Source of the DNA: Gordonia sp. ABSL11-1
Lineage (GTDB): Bacteria; Actinomycetota; Actinomycetes; Mycobacteriales; Mycobacteriaceae
Direction: 5' to 3'
Assembly: GCF_030315685.1 (NCBI RefSeq)
Contig: NZ_JASXSI010000032.1
Span: 1 to 45,589 of the forward strand
DNA: 45,589 bases
The first letter of the stretch is position 1. Each line of letters begins with the position of its first letter. Made by a program: the position numbers and the translations under genes. The notes under the pieces are model-generated. The model did not search any database and was not told the DNA's origin. It saw only the letters and a list, made by a program, of their open reading frames with translations. Shown here piece by piece: positions 1-8,237 of this stretch.

Positions 1-2
1 TG

Positions 3-353
3 GCGGCTTACATTGCGAAAGAGGAACTGCGGCAGTTGCTTTCCGCCGCAAGTGACGGCGCCGACGACAGTGAGATGCGCCGTCGGCTCTACCGGTTCTA
101 CCGCTGGTGTGCTGATGCGGGCATTCCCCAAATCACCCGGTTGGCGACCATCATCGAGGCCTGGTGGCCGGCGATCCTGGCGTTCTTGCACACCGGCTTG
201 ACCAACGCCCGCCCCGAGGGCTGCAACCGGCTGGTCAAGCAAGGTCAAACGCGTTGCCTGCGGGGGTTCCGCAACACCGAAAACTCGCGCCGTCGGATAC
301 GATTCCACTGCACCCGCACCGAGCGGGCCAGCATCCAGCAACTCCACTGCTGA
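3..353 (+). pseudogene. ISL3-family transposase, 3' remnant cut by the window edge
   Basis: The reading frame is open from the left edge to a TGA at 351-353 and gives about 116 residues. They match the C-terminal end of ISL3-type transposases as I recall it: a run rich in W and R (RFYRWCADAG), then WWPAILAFLHTGLTNAR and finally FRNTENSRRRIRFHC. In intact relatives the segment between LVKQ and GFRN reads roughly VKRVAC. Here it reads GQTRCLR. Removing one G near 243 and two Gs near 262-266 restores the expected frame, so the copy seems to carry two compensating frameshifts. The family call rests on memory of that signature; the rest of the element lies outside the window. Confidence 0.7.
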
Positions 354-449
354 GCAACGTTGCCCGCTCAACTTTGAAGAGCACCAATTCACCGATCACA
401 TTCTCACGAGCACCAAGAACCGCCTCGCCGATCCTTCTGCATCTCGCGC

Positions 450-1838
450 TCATCTCGGTATCCGGCCAACTTCCGCGTTGTCCGGAGTCGGGATATCCGC
501 CGTCGAATTGTCCAACGTTCCGGGTTCGGCATGTCGAGACCGGATACTGACCACCAAGCCCAGTACCGCCCACATGATCGCGTAACCGAAGTAGGCCGCG
601 TCCCAGCCCGCGGTCCTGAACGCCAACGCCAGAAATTCCGAGCTGCCACCCACAACCGCTATGGCCAGGGCATACGGCAAGCTCACTCCGAGCGTACGAA
701 CCGAGGTGGGAAAGGCCGACGCACTAACCAAGGCCATGACCGATAGCGCCGCGGCAACCGGGATCAGCCCGACGGCATACAACAGCACCGACCACGCCGG
801 ATCGGGGCTGTACCCGATGAAGATCGGAATGGTCAGCAATGCCGAACCAGCGAAGCCGCCAATCAATAGTGGCCTACGCCCAATCCGATCCGAGAGAGCC
901 CCAAACATCGGAAGCGCGATAATAGGGGCAAATAGCCCGACAAGCCGTACCATCGCCGCGTCCGGTCTGGACATTCCCACCGTATCCACCAGATAGGTGA
1001 TGCTGTATGAGGCGAATGTCTGAAACAGGAGCGTGGTCGCCGAACCAAGGACGAATACGAAGACCAACGCATTCCGATGCTTCCAGAGCACACCCAGACT
1101 TCCGCGCCGGTCAACGACCGCCGTACCGAGTTCCGCTTGCTTCTGCTCGATGCGGCGCTGCTCTCGGGTGAATTCCTCGGTCTCGGTCATTCGAGTCCGA
1201 ATCACGAAAGCGCCGACTGCAACCAGACCCATGGCGGCGAACGCGACACGCCAACCCCACTGCTCCATCTGTGTCTCCGAGAGCCAGATCTGGCTCACCA
1301 CCATGATCAGGGCCGCCAGAATGCTACCCGCCATGACACCGATATATTGGCCGCTCGACGCCAACCCCCGCCGCGACTTCGGTGCCGACTCCACGATGTA
1401 GGCAGCGGCAGCCCCATGCTCGCCACCCACACTGAGTCCCTGGACGATGCGCGCAACCAACAGGATGATGGCACCGGACATTCCTGCCATTTCATAGGTC
1501 GGCGCCGCCGCCATCGCGACCGACGCCAAACCCATCAAGGTCACCGACGCCGTCAAAGCGAGCCGACGCCCGCGCCGATCGGCAAGTCGGCCGAAGAACA
1601 AGGCCCCCAACGGCCGTGCGATCTGACCGACGGCGAAGATGCCCGCGCCGTACATGAGTTGGGCGGTCCGGTTCTCGGTGGGAAAGAACTGTGTGGCAAA
1701 GTAAATGGTGAACGCCGACCACATGGCGAAATCGGCGTACTCGATGACATTGCCCGCGACCGCGGCCCCCACGTTTCTCCGCCAGTGACGCACGGCAAGC
1801 AGAGCAGAATCGTCCGTACGGACTTCTGTTTCGGACAC
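450..1838 (-). CDS. MFS transporter, metabolite:H+ symporter (MHS) type
   Basis: A 462-residue inner-membrane secondary transporter, probably a proton-driven importer of a carboxylic acid substrate. The loop 2-3 signature GRLADRRGRR is at about residues 83-92 and the MHS-typical RIVQGLSVGGEHG at about 130-142. Around twelve hydrophobic segments follow the usual 6+6 plan, with a charged central loop near EEFTREQRRIEQ. The frame stays open another 77 codons upstream, but a GTG at 1836-1838 has AGGAG five bases before it, so I chose that start. A 263-bp gap separates it from the SnoaL-like gene upstream, so it may have its own promoter. Substrate unknown; the catabolic setting suggests uptake of the compound degraded here. 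Confidence 0.88.
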   Translation of the reverse strand: MSETEVRTDDSALLAVRHWRRNVGAAVAGNVIEYADFAMWSAFTIYFATQFFPTENRTAQLMYGAGIFAVGQIARPLGALFFGRLADRRGRRLALTASVTLMGLASVAMAAAPTYEMAGMSGAIILLVARIVQGLSVGGEHGAAAAYIVESAPKSRRGLASSGQYIGVMAGSILAALIMVVSQIWLSETQMEQWGWRVAFAAMGLVAVGAFVIRTRMTETEEFTREQRRIEQKQAELGTAVVDRRGSLGVLWKHRNALVFVFVLGSATTLLFQTFASYSITYLVDTVGMSRPDAAMVRLVGLFAPIIALPMFGALSDRIGRRPLLIGGFAGSALLTIPIFIGYSPDPAWSVLLYAVGLIPVAAALSVMALVSASAFPTSVRTLGVSLPYALAIAVVGGSSEFLALAFRTAGWDAAYFGYAIMWAVLGLVVSIRSRHAEPGTLDNSTADIPTPDNAEVGRIPR

Positions 1839-2101
1839 GAAAACTCCTAACATCATTGATGTTGTTTCTTCACTCGGGTTGGCCGACACCGGGTGCCGCG
1901 TTCGGGGTCGTCCGGAACGCGTCCTGCGAGCAGCGCAGCAGATCGCAATGCGGCTATGGTGTGCACCAACCAAGGCGCCAGACTCAGCTTTCGGTGCGTT
2001 CTCGCATGAAGATCCGCGCGGTAGCGGTGTAGCGGCGGAGGCCGGCACGGTACGCCGCTCCGCCACCACAACGGACCCGCTGGACCCGCAGTGCGGATCG
2101 A
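1839..2101. other. Gap between two minus-strand genes, with a possible hairpin
   Basis: No gene is supported in these 263 bp, although the transporter frame stays open through them on the minus strand. A 7-bp GC-rich inverted repeat, GGCGGAG at 2034-2040 and CTCCGCC at 2058-2064, could form a hairpin just beyond the stop of the SnoaL-like gene. It has no T-tract. A promoter for the transporter gene is expected here but I cannot point to convincing boxes. Confidence 0.3.
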
Positions 2102-2983
2102 TCAGATCGCAACAGGCTCGGTTCCGTGACCGATACGGGCGATCATCTTGCCATCGGGCGCCAGTTCGGCGTACTCGGCGGTGAGGTAGCGCAGCCGTGT
2201 GTCGTCATGCACCGACTTGACTGTCCACAGCTTCTCCGAGAACACGTACCAATCCTCGATCTGCAGGTGCACCACGTCGACTGTCTCGGGCAGGTAGCGG
2301 CTTTGAGACTCCGCAATGTGGGCAGCCATCTCGTCGCGACCGTTGAGTTCGGTGAGCCTCCCCGGTTGTTCATTGACATATCCACGGAAGTTCACCTGCA
2401 CATCTGGGGTCACGGCAGCGAGCATGCCTTCGGCATCTCCCGATCGGGTTGCCTCCAGGTATGCCTCTTGATCTGCCATGATGCGCCGACGGACATCGCT
2501 GGGGGATTCGCCGCTTCGTGGCGTCACACCGGGCGAGGTCCGGTTCCAGAAGAGCTCGCCGGTGATCCCCCTGTTGCCCATCGTCGGGAAGATGACCAAC
2601 GCCTCGTAGTCCACCATCGAACCGTCCTCTTTGGATTCGGTAGCAGCCCAACCAGCATGAAAGGTGTACCACGACGAAAGCAGTCGGGTGGTCGAGCGCC
2701 ATCCACGAAGCCCGATGTTGGAGTGAATACCCTCATAGCATTGACGGATCTGTTCGATGTCGTGGGCAACCCGAGATACGAGATGCCCATCCTCCAGAAC
2801 CGGGAGCGCTGTGTAAGCATACGGACCTTCAGGCGACAGGGTCTCGAGGATCTGTTCGATGTCCTCGGTGATTTCCTTTTCCACATGGAGATCGGCCTGA
2901 GCCTGGGCATGTAGTAGCCGTTCGGCGTATTCGAGAGCAGACAGCGTCGCATCATGCTGCTGACGGGTTGTGGTTGAGGTCAT
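2102..2983 (-). CDS. Tandem NTF2-like (SnoaL-type) domain protein
   Basis: A 293-residue protein that looks like two NTF2-like cone folds in a row. The second, about residues 160-290, is clearest: a helix ending in EAYLEATRSGDAEGMLAAVTPD, then FRGYVNE, ELNGRDEMAAHI, DWYVFSEKLWTVKS and YAELAPDGKMIARI. Family members include polyketide cyclases, dehydratases and isomerases acting on small or ring ligands. Some are catalytic and some only bind ligand, so the activity here is not predictable. I chose the ATG at 2981-2983 because AGAGG lies five bases before it; an ATG at 2996-2998 would add five residues. It is divergent from the GntR regulator, which may control it. Confidence 0.72.
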   Translation of the reverse strand: MTSTTTRQQHDATLSALEYAERLLHAQAQADLHVEKEITEDIEQILETLSPEGPYAYTALPVLEDGHLVSRVAHDIEQIRQCYEGIHSNIGLRGWRSTTRLLSSWYTFHAGWAATESKEDGSMVDYEALVIFPTMGNRGITGELFWNRTSPGVTPRSGESPSDVRRRIMADQEAYLEATRSGDAEGMLAAVTPDVQVNFRGYVNEQPGRLTELNGRDEMAAHIAESQSRYLPETVDVVHLQIEDWYVFSEKLWTVKSVHDDTRLRYLTAEYAELAPDGKMIARIGHGTEPVAI

Positions 2984-3327
2984 GGTTGCCTCTCGCATTC
3001 ATTGCTTGGGGGGACGAGATGAACGCCTAACCAAGGGAGGACAGAGCGGGCAGGCTCTGTGATCCATCCCTGGGGCAATGTCTAGTGTGACTGATATCAT
3101 GCTCACTGTCAACGCTCTTTGCTCCCATATTTCAGCGTCCGAAACCCTGTGAACTGTGGTGATGGGTTTCTAATCATGTATATGGATAACTCCTGGCGGT
3201 ATACGCCGGCCCCAACGAGTCGTCAACCCCACAATCGCGGCCGGAGACGTCCGGGAGGCGGCGCTGCTTCACCTGGCGAGGGCCCGGCAGGCGCCGGTGA
3301 ACACCCCGCGCATGCGAGGATTGAGAT
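2984..3327. other. Divergent intergenic region with candidate regulator site
   Basis: 344 bp between the SnoaL-like gene (minus) and the GntR gene (plus). No coding frame here looks real. It contains less GC-rich stretches around 3085-3130 and 3165-3190 that could hold promoters for both sides, and a GGCG-N5-CGCC-type inverted repeat centred on GTATAC at 3195-3207. Confidence 0.5.
3195..3207. promoter_or_regulatory. Candidate GntR operator, GTATAC-centred palindrome
   Basis: GGCGGTATACGCC has 4-bp arms GGCG/CGCC around a GTATA centre. It lies about 120 bp upstream of the GntR/FCD gene start and on the promoter side of the SnoaL-like gene. FCD-type GntR proteins commonly bind short palindromes with a GT...AC core, so self-regulation through this site is plausible. 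Only one copy was seen, so the call is weak. Confidence 0.3.
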
Positions 3328-4071
3328 ATGCACAATGCGAACGAGAACCCTGGCGGTCCAACCGGCACATTCCTGGTCGAGCGAACCTCCGGCGAGAAGG
3401 TCGCCCGTCAGGTTGCACGCGCCATCGTGCGAGACATCATCGAGCTTGGTATGGGTGAGGGCGCTCCCCTCCCCCCGGAACCGGTGATGCTGAGTCAGTA
3501 CAAGATCGGTCGGCCGACTTTGCGTGAGGCACTGCGCATTTTGGAGGTGAACGGTCTGATCACGATCAAGCCGGGCCGTAGTGGTGGCCCTCGTGTTCGC
3601 CGGAGCGATACGCGGGATCTCGCCCGACTCCTCGCCCTCCAATTCGGTTCGCGCCGGGTAACTTATGCCGATGTCAACTCGGCCAGGCGCGCAATCGAAC
3701 CCACGCTGGCGCGCCTGGCCGCGCAGAACGCCACCGAGACGGAGCGCCAGCAGCTCGCCGAGTTGTTGCACCGTACGGAGGAAGTCACCCCTAATGAAGC
3801 GTTTGCCGAGAGCGATACATTCCATTTGAGCGTCGCCGTGGCGAGCCACGAGCCGGTGTTGGCGCCGCTGTGCATGGCACTGCAGCTGGTGCTCGGACCG
3901 CTACGAATCGGGCACGAGGAGTCGTGGACCAACCTTCTCGGCGAACATATCCCGATCGGGGAGGCCATTATCCGCGGCGCTGCGGCCGAAGCCGAGGCGT
4001 TGATGACAGCGCACATGAACCACTATCCGGCAAGTCATCCCGATCAGAACCAGATCGTGGATTGGGAATGA
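3328..4071 (+). CDS. GntR-family transcriptional regulator, FCD (FadR) subfamily
   Basis: A 247-residue DNA-binding regulator. The N-terminal winged helix spans roughly residues 20-90, with the recognition part IGRPTLREALRILE followed by the wing ITIKPGRSGGPRV. The C-terminal helical effector domain begins near DVNSARRAIEPTLARLAA and includes FHLSVAVASHEPVL, where FCD proteins usually bind a metal and a small acid ligand. Start ATG at 3328 with GAGGA upstream. It is divergent from the SnoaL-like gene and convergent with the diflavin reductase, whose stop lies only about 10 bp away. It probably senses a carboxylic acid or acyl-CoA of this pathway; the ligand is unknown. Confidence 0.9.
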   Translation: MHNANENPGGPTGTFLVERTSGEKVARQVARAIVRDIIELGMGEGAPLPPEPVMLSQYKIGRPTLREALRILEVNGLITIKPGRSGGPRVRRSDTRDLARLLALQFGSRRVTYADVNSARRAIEPTLARLAAQNATETERQQLAELLHRTEEVTPNEAFAESDTFHLSVAVASHEPVLAPLCMALQLVLGPLRIGHEESWTNLLGEHIPIGEAIIRGAAAEAEALMTAHMNHYPASHPDQNQIVDWE

Positions 4072-4081
4072 GCGATCTCGC

Positions 4082-5698
4082 TCAATACACGTCCCGAAGA
4101 TACCGACCCTCTCGCGATAGACCATCCACATACGACGCCGCCGCCTCGGGTGGCAGTCCCCCGTGCTCGACAACGATCTCTCGAAGAGTCGTATCCACAT
4201 CGCGCGCCATCGCCGTAGCATCGCCGCACACGTAGATGTACGCACCCTCGGAAAGCCAACGGAATAACTCTCTTCCGTTCTCCCACATGAGGTGCTGGAC
4301 GTATCGGTGCCCGCCGCCGTCTCGCGAGAACGCCACATCGAGACGGGTGAGCAGGCGTTCGCGCTCGAACGCCTTGAGCTCATCGGCGTACAAATGATCA
4401 TGGGCGCTCGTTCGAGCGCCGAAGAACAGCCAGTTACGCCCTCGCGCCGTACGGGCCTGTCGCTCGTACAAGAATCCGCGGAACGGCGCGATCCCGGTTC
4501 CGGGTCCGACCATGATCACCGCAGTGTCGTCATCGTCGGGCAGGTGAAACGTCGAATTCACGTCGATCGCGCCCCACACCATGCGATCGGCGGCAATGCG
4601 ATCGGTCAGGTAGGAAGAACACACACCATGGCGATCGCGGCCGTGCGCACTGTATTCCAGCGCAGCCACCGTGATCTCCAGATGATCAGGTGTGTGCAGC
4701 CGGCTTGACGATATCGAGTAGGAACGCGTCGCAAGTGGGCGAAGGGTGTCGACGATCTCCCCCAGGTGAAATGGTCGGCGATCGGCAAGGCGCACCAGGT
4801 CGAGCACATCGCGGTCCCAGAGGAAAGAATGCAACGATCGGCGATCATCGCCAGATAGCACTCGCTTGACCGACTCGTCACTCGTTCGCGCGATGACCTC
4901 ACTGATCAGCTCGCGGGAGGGACGGCGAATCTCGAATCGATTCATCAGGTCAGCGCGCACCGACGCAACGTCGACCGCGAAATCAGACGAGGCGACGGGT
5001 GCCGCGAGGAGCTGATCCACATAGTCGGCATCGTTGCGGGGCAGGATACGAACACAATCGCCGGGGGAATAGCTCACTCCCGAGTCCGAAACGTCAAGGC
5101 ACAGATGCCATACCGGCTTGGCAGAGTTGGGGCCGGACAGTCTGTACTTCTGCACCACGCAGAAGGGAACGTCGGCGTGATGTGCGAGGTGCTGGTCCTC
5201 ATCCCGACCAGCGGACGCCAGGCTCACTGCGGAGTGCATGACCGGAGCAACAGTCGGAGACTCGACGATGAGATCGAGGACCTCGCGCGTCCACCGTTGC
5301 GCGTCGGCTTCAAAGTCCGCATCACAGGTGACGATCGAACACAGCCGTGTGCCGCCAAGCTCTGCCAGTCGGCGGTCGAGGTCGATGCCGGCCTGACAGA
5401 AGTCGAGATAGTCAGAATCGCCCAGCGCAAGAACCGCATAACTGGCGTGGTCGAACTCGGGTGCTGATTCTGCTGTTATCGCCGACCAAAAGCCCGCCGC
5501 GTTGTACGGAATGTCGCCGTCATCCGTGGTGGATATGACGATCAACAATGTCGTCTCACCGGCCAGCAACACCGGGTCGGCGTCGTTCAGGCGTGAACAA
5601 GTGACTTCGAGTCCGCTGGACGTGGCGAGTGCGGTAAGTCTCTCCGCGACTGATTGCGCATTTCCGGTTTCGCTGCCATACGCGACCCGATACTGCAC
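4082..5698 (-). CDS. Soluble NADPH-cytochrome P450 reductase-like diflavin reductase
   Basis: A 538-residue flavoprotein passing electrons from NADPH through FAD and FMN to an acceptor. Domains in order: flavodoxin with the phosphate loop YGSETGNA at 7-14, STTDDGD at 56-62 and LALGDSDY at 90-97; connecting and FAD domain with RSYS at 325-328 and GVCSS at 358-362; NADPH domain with GPGTGIAPFRGF at 398-409, SRD at 458-460 and CGD at 491-493. It ends in a tyrosine, where this family has an aromatic residue stacking on FAD. No membrane anchor, and no haem domain fused to it. GTG start with GAGG upstream, 12 bp after the ABM gene, last in the P450 operon. It is the most likely electron donor to that P450; a sulfite-reductase-type flavoprotein is less likely here. 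Confidence 0.88.
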   Translation of the reverse strand: MQYRVAYGSETGNAQSVAERLTALATSSGLEVTCSRLNDADPVLLAGETTLLIVISTTDDGDIPYNAAGFWSAITAESAPEFDHASYAVLALGDSDYLDFCQAGIDLDRRLAELGGTRLCSIVTCDADFEADAQRWTREVLDLIVESPTVAPVMHSAVSLASAGRDEDQHLAHHADVPFCVVQKYRLSGPNSAKPVWHLCLDVSDSGVSYSPGDCVRILPRNDADYVDQLLAAPVASSDFAVDVASVRADLMNRFEIRRPSRELISEVIARTSDESVKRVLSGDDRRSLHSFLWDRDVLDLVRLADRRPFHLGEIVDTLRPLATRSYSISSSRLHTPDHLEITVAALEYSAHGRDRHGVCSSYLTDRIAADRMVWGAIDVNSTFHLPDDDDTAVIMVGPGTGIAPFRGFLYERQARTARGRNWLFFGARTSAHDHLYADELKAFERERLLTRLDVAFSRDGGGHRYVQHLMWENGRELFRWLSEGAYIYVCGDATAMARDVDTTLREIVVEHGGLPPEAAASYVDGLSREGRYLRDVY

Positions 5699-5710
5699 GG
5701 TAACCGTACC

Positions 5711-6016
5711 TCAGAACCGTCCGGAGCTGACCGAACCGGCGTGGATGGTGGCCTCAGCGAGTACTTCACCGATCGCTCCGGCGATCTCGAGCACCTGCGG
5801 GCTGGCTTCATGCGCATCATAGGCGGCCTGGTCGACGAATGATTCGACGATGACGAAGTACGGTTCCGCAGCATCGACTTGGACGACGGCGCAGGACGTA
5901 CTACCCGCTTCATCGAGCGTAACCGCCGCAAGCGACGACAGGTGGCGGTGCAGCGCGTCGGTGTTACCCTCGGTCGGCTTCATGACGGCGACGGCAGCGA
6001 TAGTCGGGTTTCCCAT
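5711..6016 (-). CDS. Antibiotic biosynthesis monooxygenase (ABM) domain protein
   Basis: A 101-residue single-domain protein of the dimeric alpha/beta-barrel (ABM/YgiN) type. It shows the expected pattern: an N-terminal strand with VAVMKPTEGN, a helix with LHRHLSSLAA, the strand YFVIVESFVDQAAYDAHEAS, and a final helix. Family members are cofactor-free quinol or polyketide monooxygenases, haem-degrading enzymes or protective proteins, so the reaction cannot be set from sequence. ATG start with GAGGA upstream. It sits between the SDR and the diflavin reductase of the P450 operon, suggesting it handles a P450-pathway intermediate. Confidence 0.82.
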   Translation of the reverse strand: MGNPTIAAVAVMKPTEGNTDALHRHLSSLAAVTLDEAGSTSCAVVQVDAAEPYFVIVESFVDQAAYDAHEASPQVLEIAGAIGEVLAEATIHAGSVSSGRF

Positions 6017-6079
6017 GGAAGTTGTCCTCGATAGAAGTAGTCAGGAGATCGGCACGGTGGAGGCCATGAGAGTCAGAAC

Positions 6080-6856
6080 TCAGAAGGCGATGGCCAGTCC
6101 GCCGTCAACGGTCTGCGAGGCACCGTTGACATACGAGGAGAGGTCGCTCGCGAGATACACTGCGGCGCTTGCAACTTCGTCGGCGGTGCCGATTCTCCCC
6201 GATGGGATGTGGCCGCTGATCGCCGCCACGACATCCGGATCTGCAAAAGCCTGCTTGGACATATCGGTGTCAATGACGCCTGGATGCAGCGCGTTCACAC
6301 GAATTCCCAACGGCCCCAGCTCAACTGCAAGCGAGTAAGTCAACAGGCGTATACCACCCTTCGACGCCCCGTAAGCACAGTTGCCCGCTGCGCCGACAAG
6401 TCCGGCGATGCTCGACATGTTGATGATGGAACCACGGCCGCGCGGCATCATCGCGCGCGCTGCGGCACGACAGCCATAGAACGTGCCGAACAGGTTCACC
6501 GAGGCAATCCGTTGAAACTGCTCATCACTGAACTCGATCAGTGGCGGCACTTGCGGCGAGATTCCGGCGTTGTTCACGATGACGTCCAAGCCTCCGTTGT
6601 CCTCTGCGGCGGCCACAGCACGGTCCACGTCACCGGAAGCGCTCACATCTCCGGAGATCACAATGCATTTCGCACCGGCTTCGCTCACCAGGTCAGCGGT
6701 GCTCGGTTCCTCGACAGGGTCGCTGTCAGGCAGATCCAACACGACAACCGTCGATGCACCCGACCGGGCGAAGGCGATGGCGGTGGCCCGCCCAATTCCT
6801 CGCGCCGCCCCGGTGACCACACATACTTTGCCGTCGAGCAAATCTGTTTGCGTCAT
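6080..6856 (-). CDS. Classical SDR oxidoreductase (alcohol dehydrogenase)
   Basis: A 258-residue short-chain dehydrogenase with all classical signatures: nucleotide-binding TGAARGIG at 15-22, NNAG at 95-98, catalytic Ser in MSS near 148, and Tyr162-x3-Lys166. A D at the end of the second strand (VVVLDLP) points to NAD rather than NADP. Its start codon overlaps the stop of the P450 gene in an ATGA, so the two are translationally coupled. The simplest role is oxidation of the alcohol made by the P450 to a ketone or aldehyde. Confidence 0.93.
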   Translation of the reverse strand: MTQTDLLDGKVCVVTGAARGIGRATAIAFARSGASTVVVLDLPDSDPVEEPSTADLVSEAGAKCIVISGDVSASGDVDRAVAAAEDNGGLDVIVNNAGISPQVPPLIEFSDEQFQRIASVNLFGTFYGCRAAARAMMPRGRGSIINMSSIAGLVGAAGNCAYGASKGGIRLLTYSLAVELGPLGIRVNALHPGVIDTDMSKQAFADPDVVAAISGHIPSGRIGTADEVASAAVYLASDLSSYVNGASQTVDGGLAIAF

Positions 6857-8043
6857 GCTGTCGCATTCCCTTCATCGCTGCGTGCCCCGGCGGTGAATAC
6901 CGCACCGAGCCTCGTCATTCCCCGGTTCAGACCGGGAACATGCTCGACTTCCTCGTCGATCACGTGGTAGTCGGGCAGACGTTCGAGCACTTCCTCTACC
7001 AGAACCTGCAATTCAACCTTCGCCAGATGAGTGCCGAGGCAGCGATGTGTCCCGGCGCCGAAGGCGACGTGCCGGTTGGAAGGCCGGTCGAGGGAGAATG
7101 TGTCCGGGTCGCTGAAGCACTCCGGGTCCCGGTTCGCCGCGATCCAGCTCAGCAACACAACCTCCCCCTGATGAAACTCGATGCCGCCGATCTCGACATC
7201 GTGGGTGACGCCACGCGAATGCTGCGGCACGGGAGTGGCCAAGCGAAGCAGCTCCTCGATGGCCGGCCGCAATTGATCCGGATTGTCCTTGATGAAGCGC
7301 CTGACCTCGAGATTGTCGCTCAGATACTTCAGGATCAGCGCGCCGCCGTTGGATGTGGTGTCCAGGCCGGCCATGATGAGCAGGACGATCAGCCCCTCCC
7401 ACTCCTCACGGCTGATCGGCCGGCCATCGATCTTGAAGCCGAGCACCTGGCTCGCGATATCGTCACCGGGAGAGGCGGTGCGCACGTCATAAAGATCATG
7501 CACCATAGCCCCCACGTGCCCGGCGCCCGCCGAAGACGGCCCTTCAGCGAGAAGCTGCGCATTCCAGCGTGGGAGGTCCTCACGCGCGGATTCGGGCAGA
7601 TCCAGTAGCGCGAAGGTGACGATAGCCGGCAACGGAGTGCACAGCTGAGCGGCAAGGTCAGCTTTTCCATCGGCGATGAATCCGTCGATCAGCTCGGTGA
7701 TGATTGCTCGGACCACCTCGCGCATCTTCTCGGCCGAGGCCGGCGAAAAGAGCTTTGACAGCGGTGCGCGGAATTCTCGATGCAGGGGCGGATCGTTGGC
7801 GATCATCGGCGGGCCGCCCTGGAAGATCGGGAAGCCAGGTCCCGGCTGCCGAGAGCTGAACGTCTGCGCATCCCGGGCAGCCTCGTTCACGTCCTGGAAA
7901 CCGGTGATGGTCCAGAATCCGCCATGCTTGGCGCTGTGGCCGATGGGACATTGGCCCCGCACGTCTCTGAAGAAGGAATGCGGGTCCTCAAGTCCTGCTG
8001 CCGACAGGTGATCAAAGTCGTTCCACTGCTGCTCGACTGTCAT
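6853..8043 (-). CDS. Cytochrome P450 (soluble bacterial CYP)
   Basis: A 396-residue haem monooxygenase, of usual length for soluble bacterial P450s. Visible motifs: I-helix oxygen-activation AGLDTT at 225-230, the K-helix ExxR as E264-L-L-R267, and the haem loop FGAGTHRCLG at 328-337 with Cys335 as thiolate ligand. The frame is open about 32 codons upstream, but ATG at 8041-8043 is preceded by AGGAGG (spacing about 11) and gives a normal N-terminus. First gene of an operon with SDR, ABM protein and diflavin reductase; no ferredoxin gene is nearby. It presumably hydroxylates the growth substrate or an intermediate. The CYP family cannot be assigned by eye. Confidence 0.95.
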   Translation of the reverse strand: MTVEQQWNDFDHLSAAGLEDPHSFFRDVRGQCPIGHSAKHGGFWTITGFQDVNEAARDAQTFSSRQPGPGFPIFQGGPPMIANDPPLHREFRAPLSKLFSPASAEKMREVVRAIITELIDGFIADGKADLAAQLCTPLPAIVTFALLDLPESAREDLPRWNAQLLAEGPSSAGAGHVGAMVHDLYDVRTASPGDDIASQVLGFKIDGRPISREEWEGLIVLLIMAGLDTTSNGGALILKYLSDNLEVRRFIKDNPDQLRPAIEELLRLATPVPQHSRGVTHDVEIGGIEFHQGEVVLLSWIAANRDPECFSDPDTFSLDRPSNRHVAFGAGTHRCLGTHLAKVELQVLVEEVLERLPDYHVIDEEVEHVPGLNRGMTRLGAVFTAGARSDEGNATA

Positions 8044-8155
8044 ACGCCGGTCGACCTCCTGTTGAGCGGGCCCCACGAAAGCGGCCAGCAGAATTTTGTG
8101 TGCCAGATCAACTTTGATTTCTGATGTGACTAGCAACACTTCCTTCGGAAGCGTA

Positions 8156-8178
8156 TGACATAGCTAGCTAGTGTGTCA
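8156..8178. promoter_or_regulatory. Inverted repeat upstream of the P450 operon
   Basis: TGACA and TGTCA arms are separated by 13 bp that include the self-complementary TAGCTAGCTA at 8161-8170. The element lies about 115 bp before the P450 start, in the only long gap upstream of that operon. It could be an operator or part of the promoter; no second copy was found. Confidence 0.3.
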
Positions 8179-8193
8179 ATATTTTGATGTCCC

Positions 8194-8209
8194 GTTCGTA
8201 TATTCGATC
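8194..8209. promoter_or_regulatory. Weak match to the GTTC-N8-GAAC operator motif
   Basis: The site reads GTTC, GTATATTC, GATC: one arm is perfect and the other has one mismatch. Its core TCGTATATTCGA differs at a single base from the palindrome at 34668-34679. It lies upstream of the P450 operon start, so the same regulator could act on both loci. Confidence 0.35.
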
Positions 8210-8237
8210 ACTGCACGTTCGACGATGCGGGTCTTGT

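Noticed and set aside
1839..2069. N-terminal extension of the first MFS transporter
   Set aside because: Extra 77 codons are Arg/Pro-rich and unlike any MHS protein; AGGAG before the GTG at 1838 fixes a normal start.
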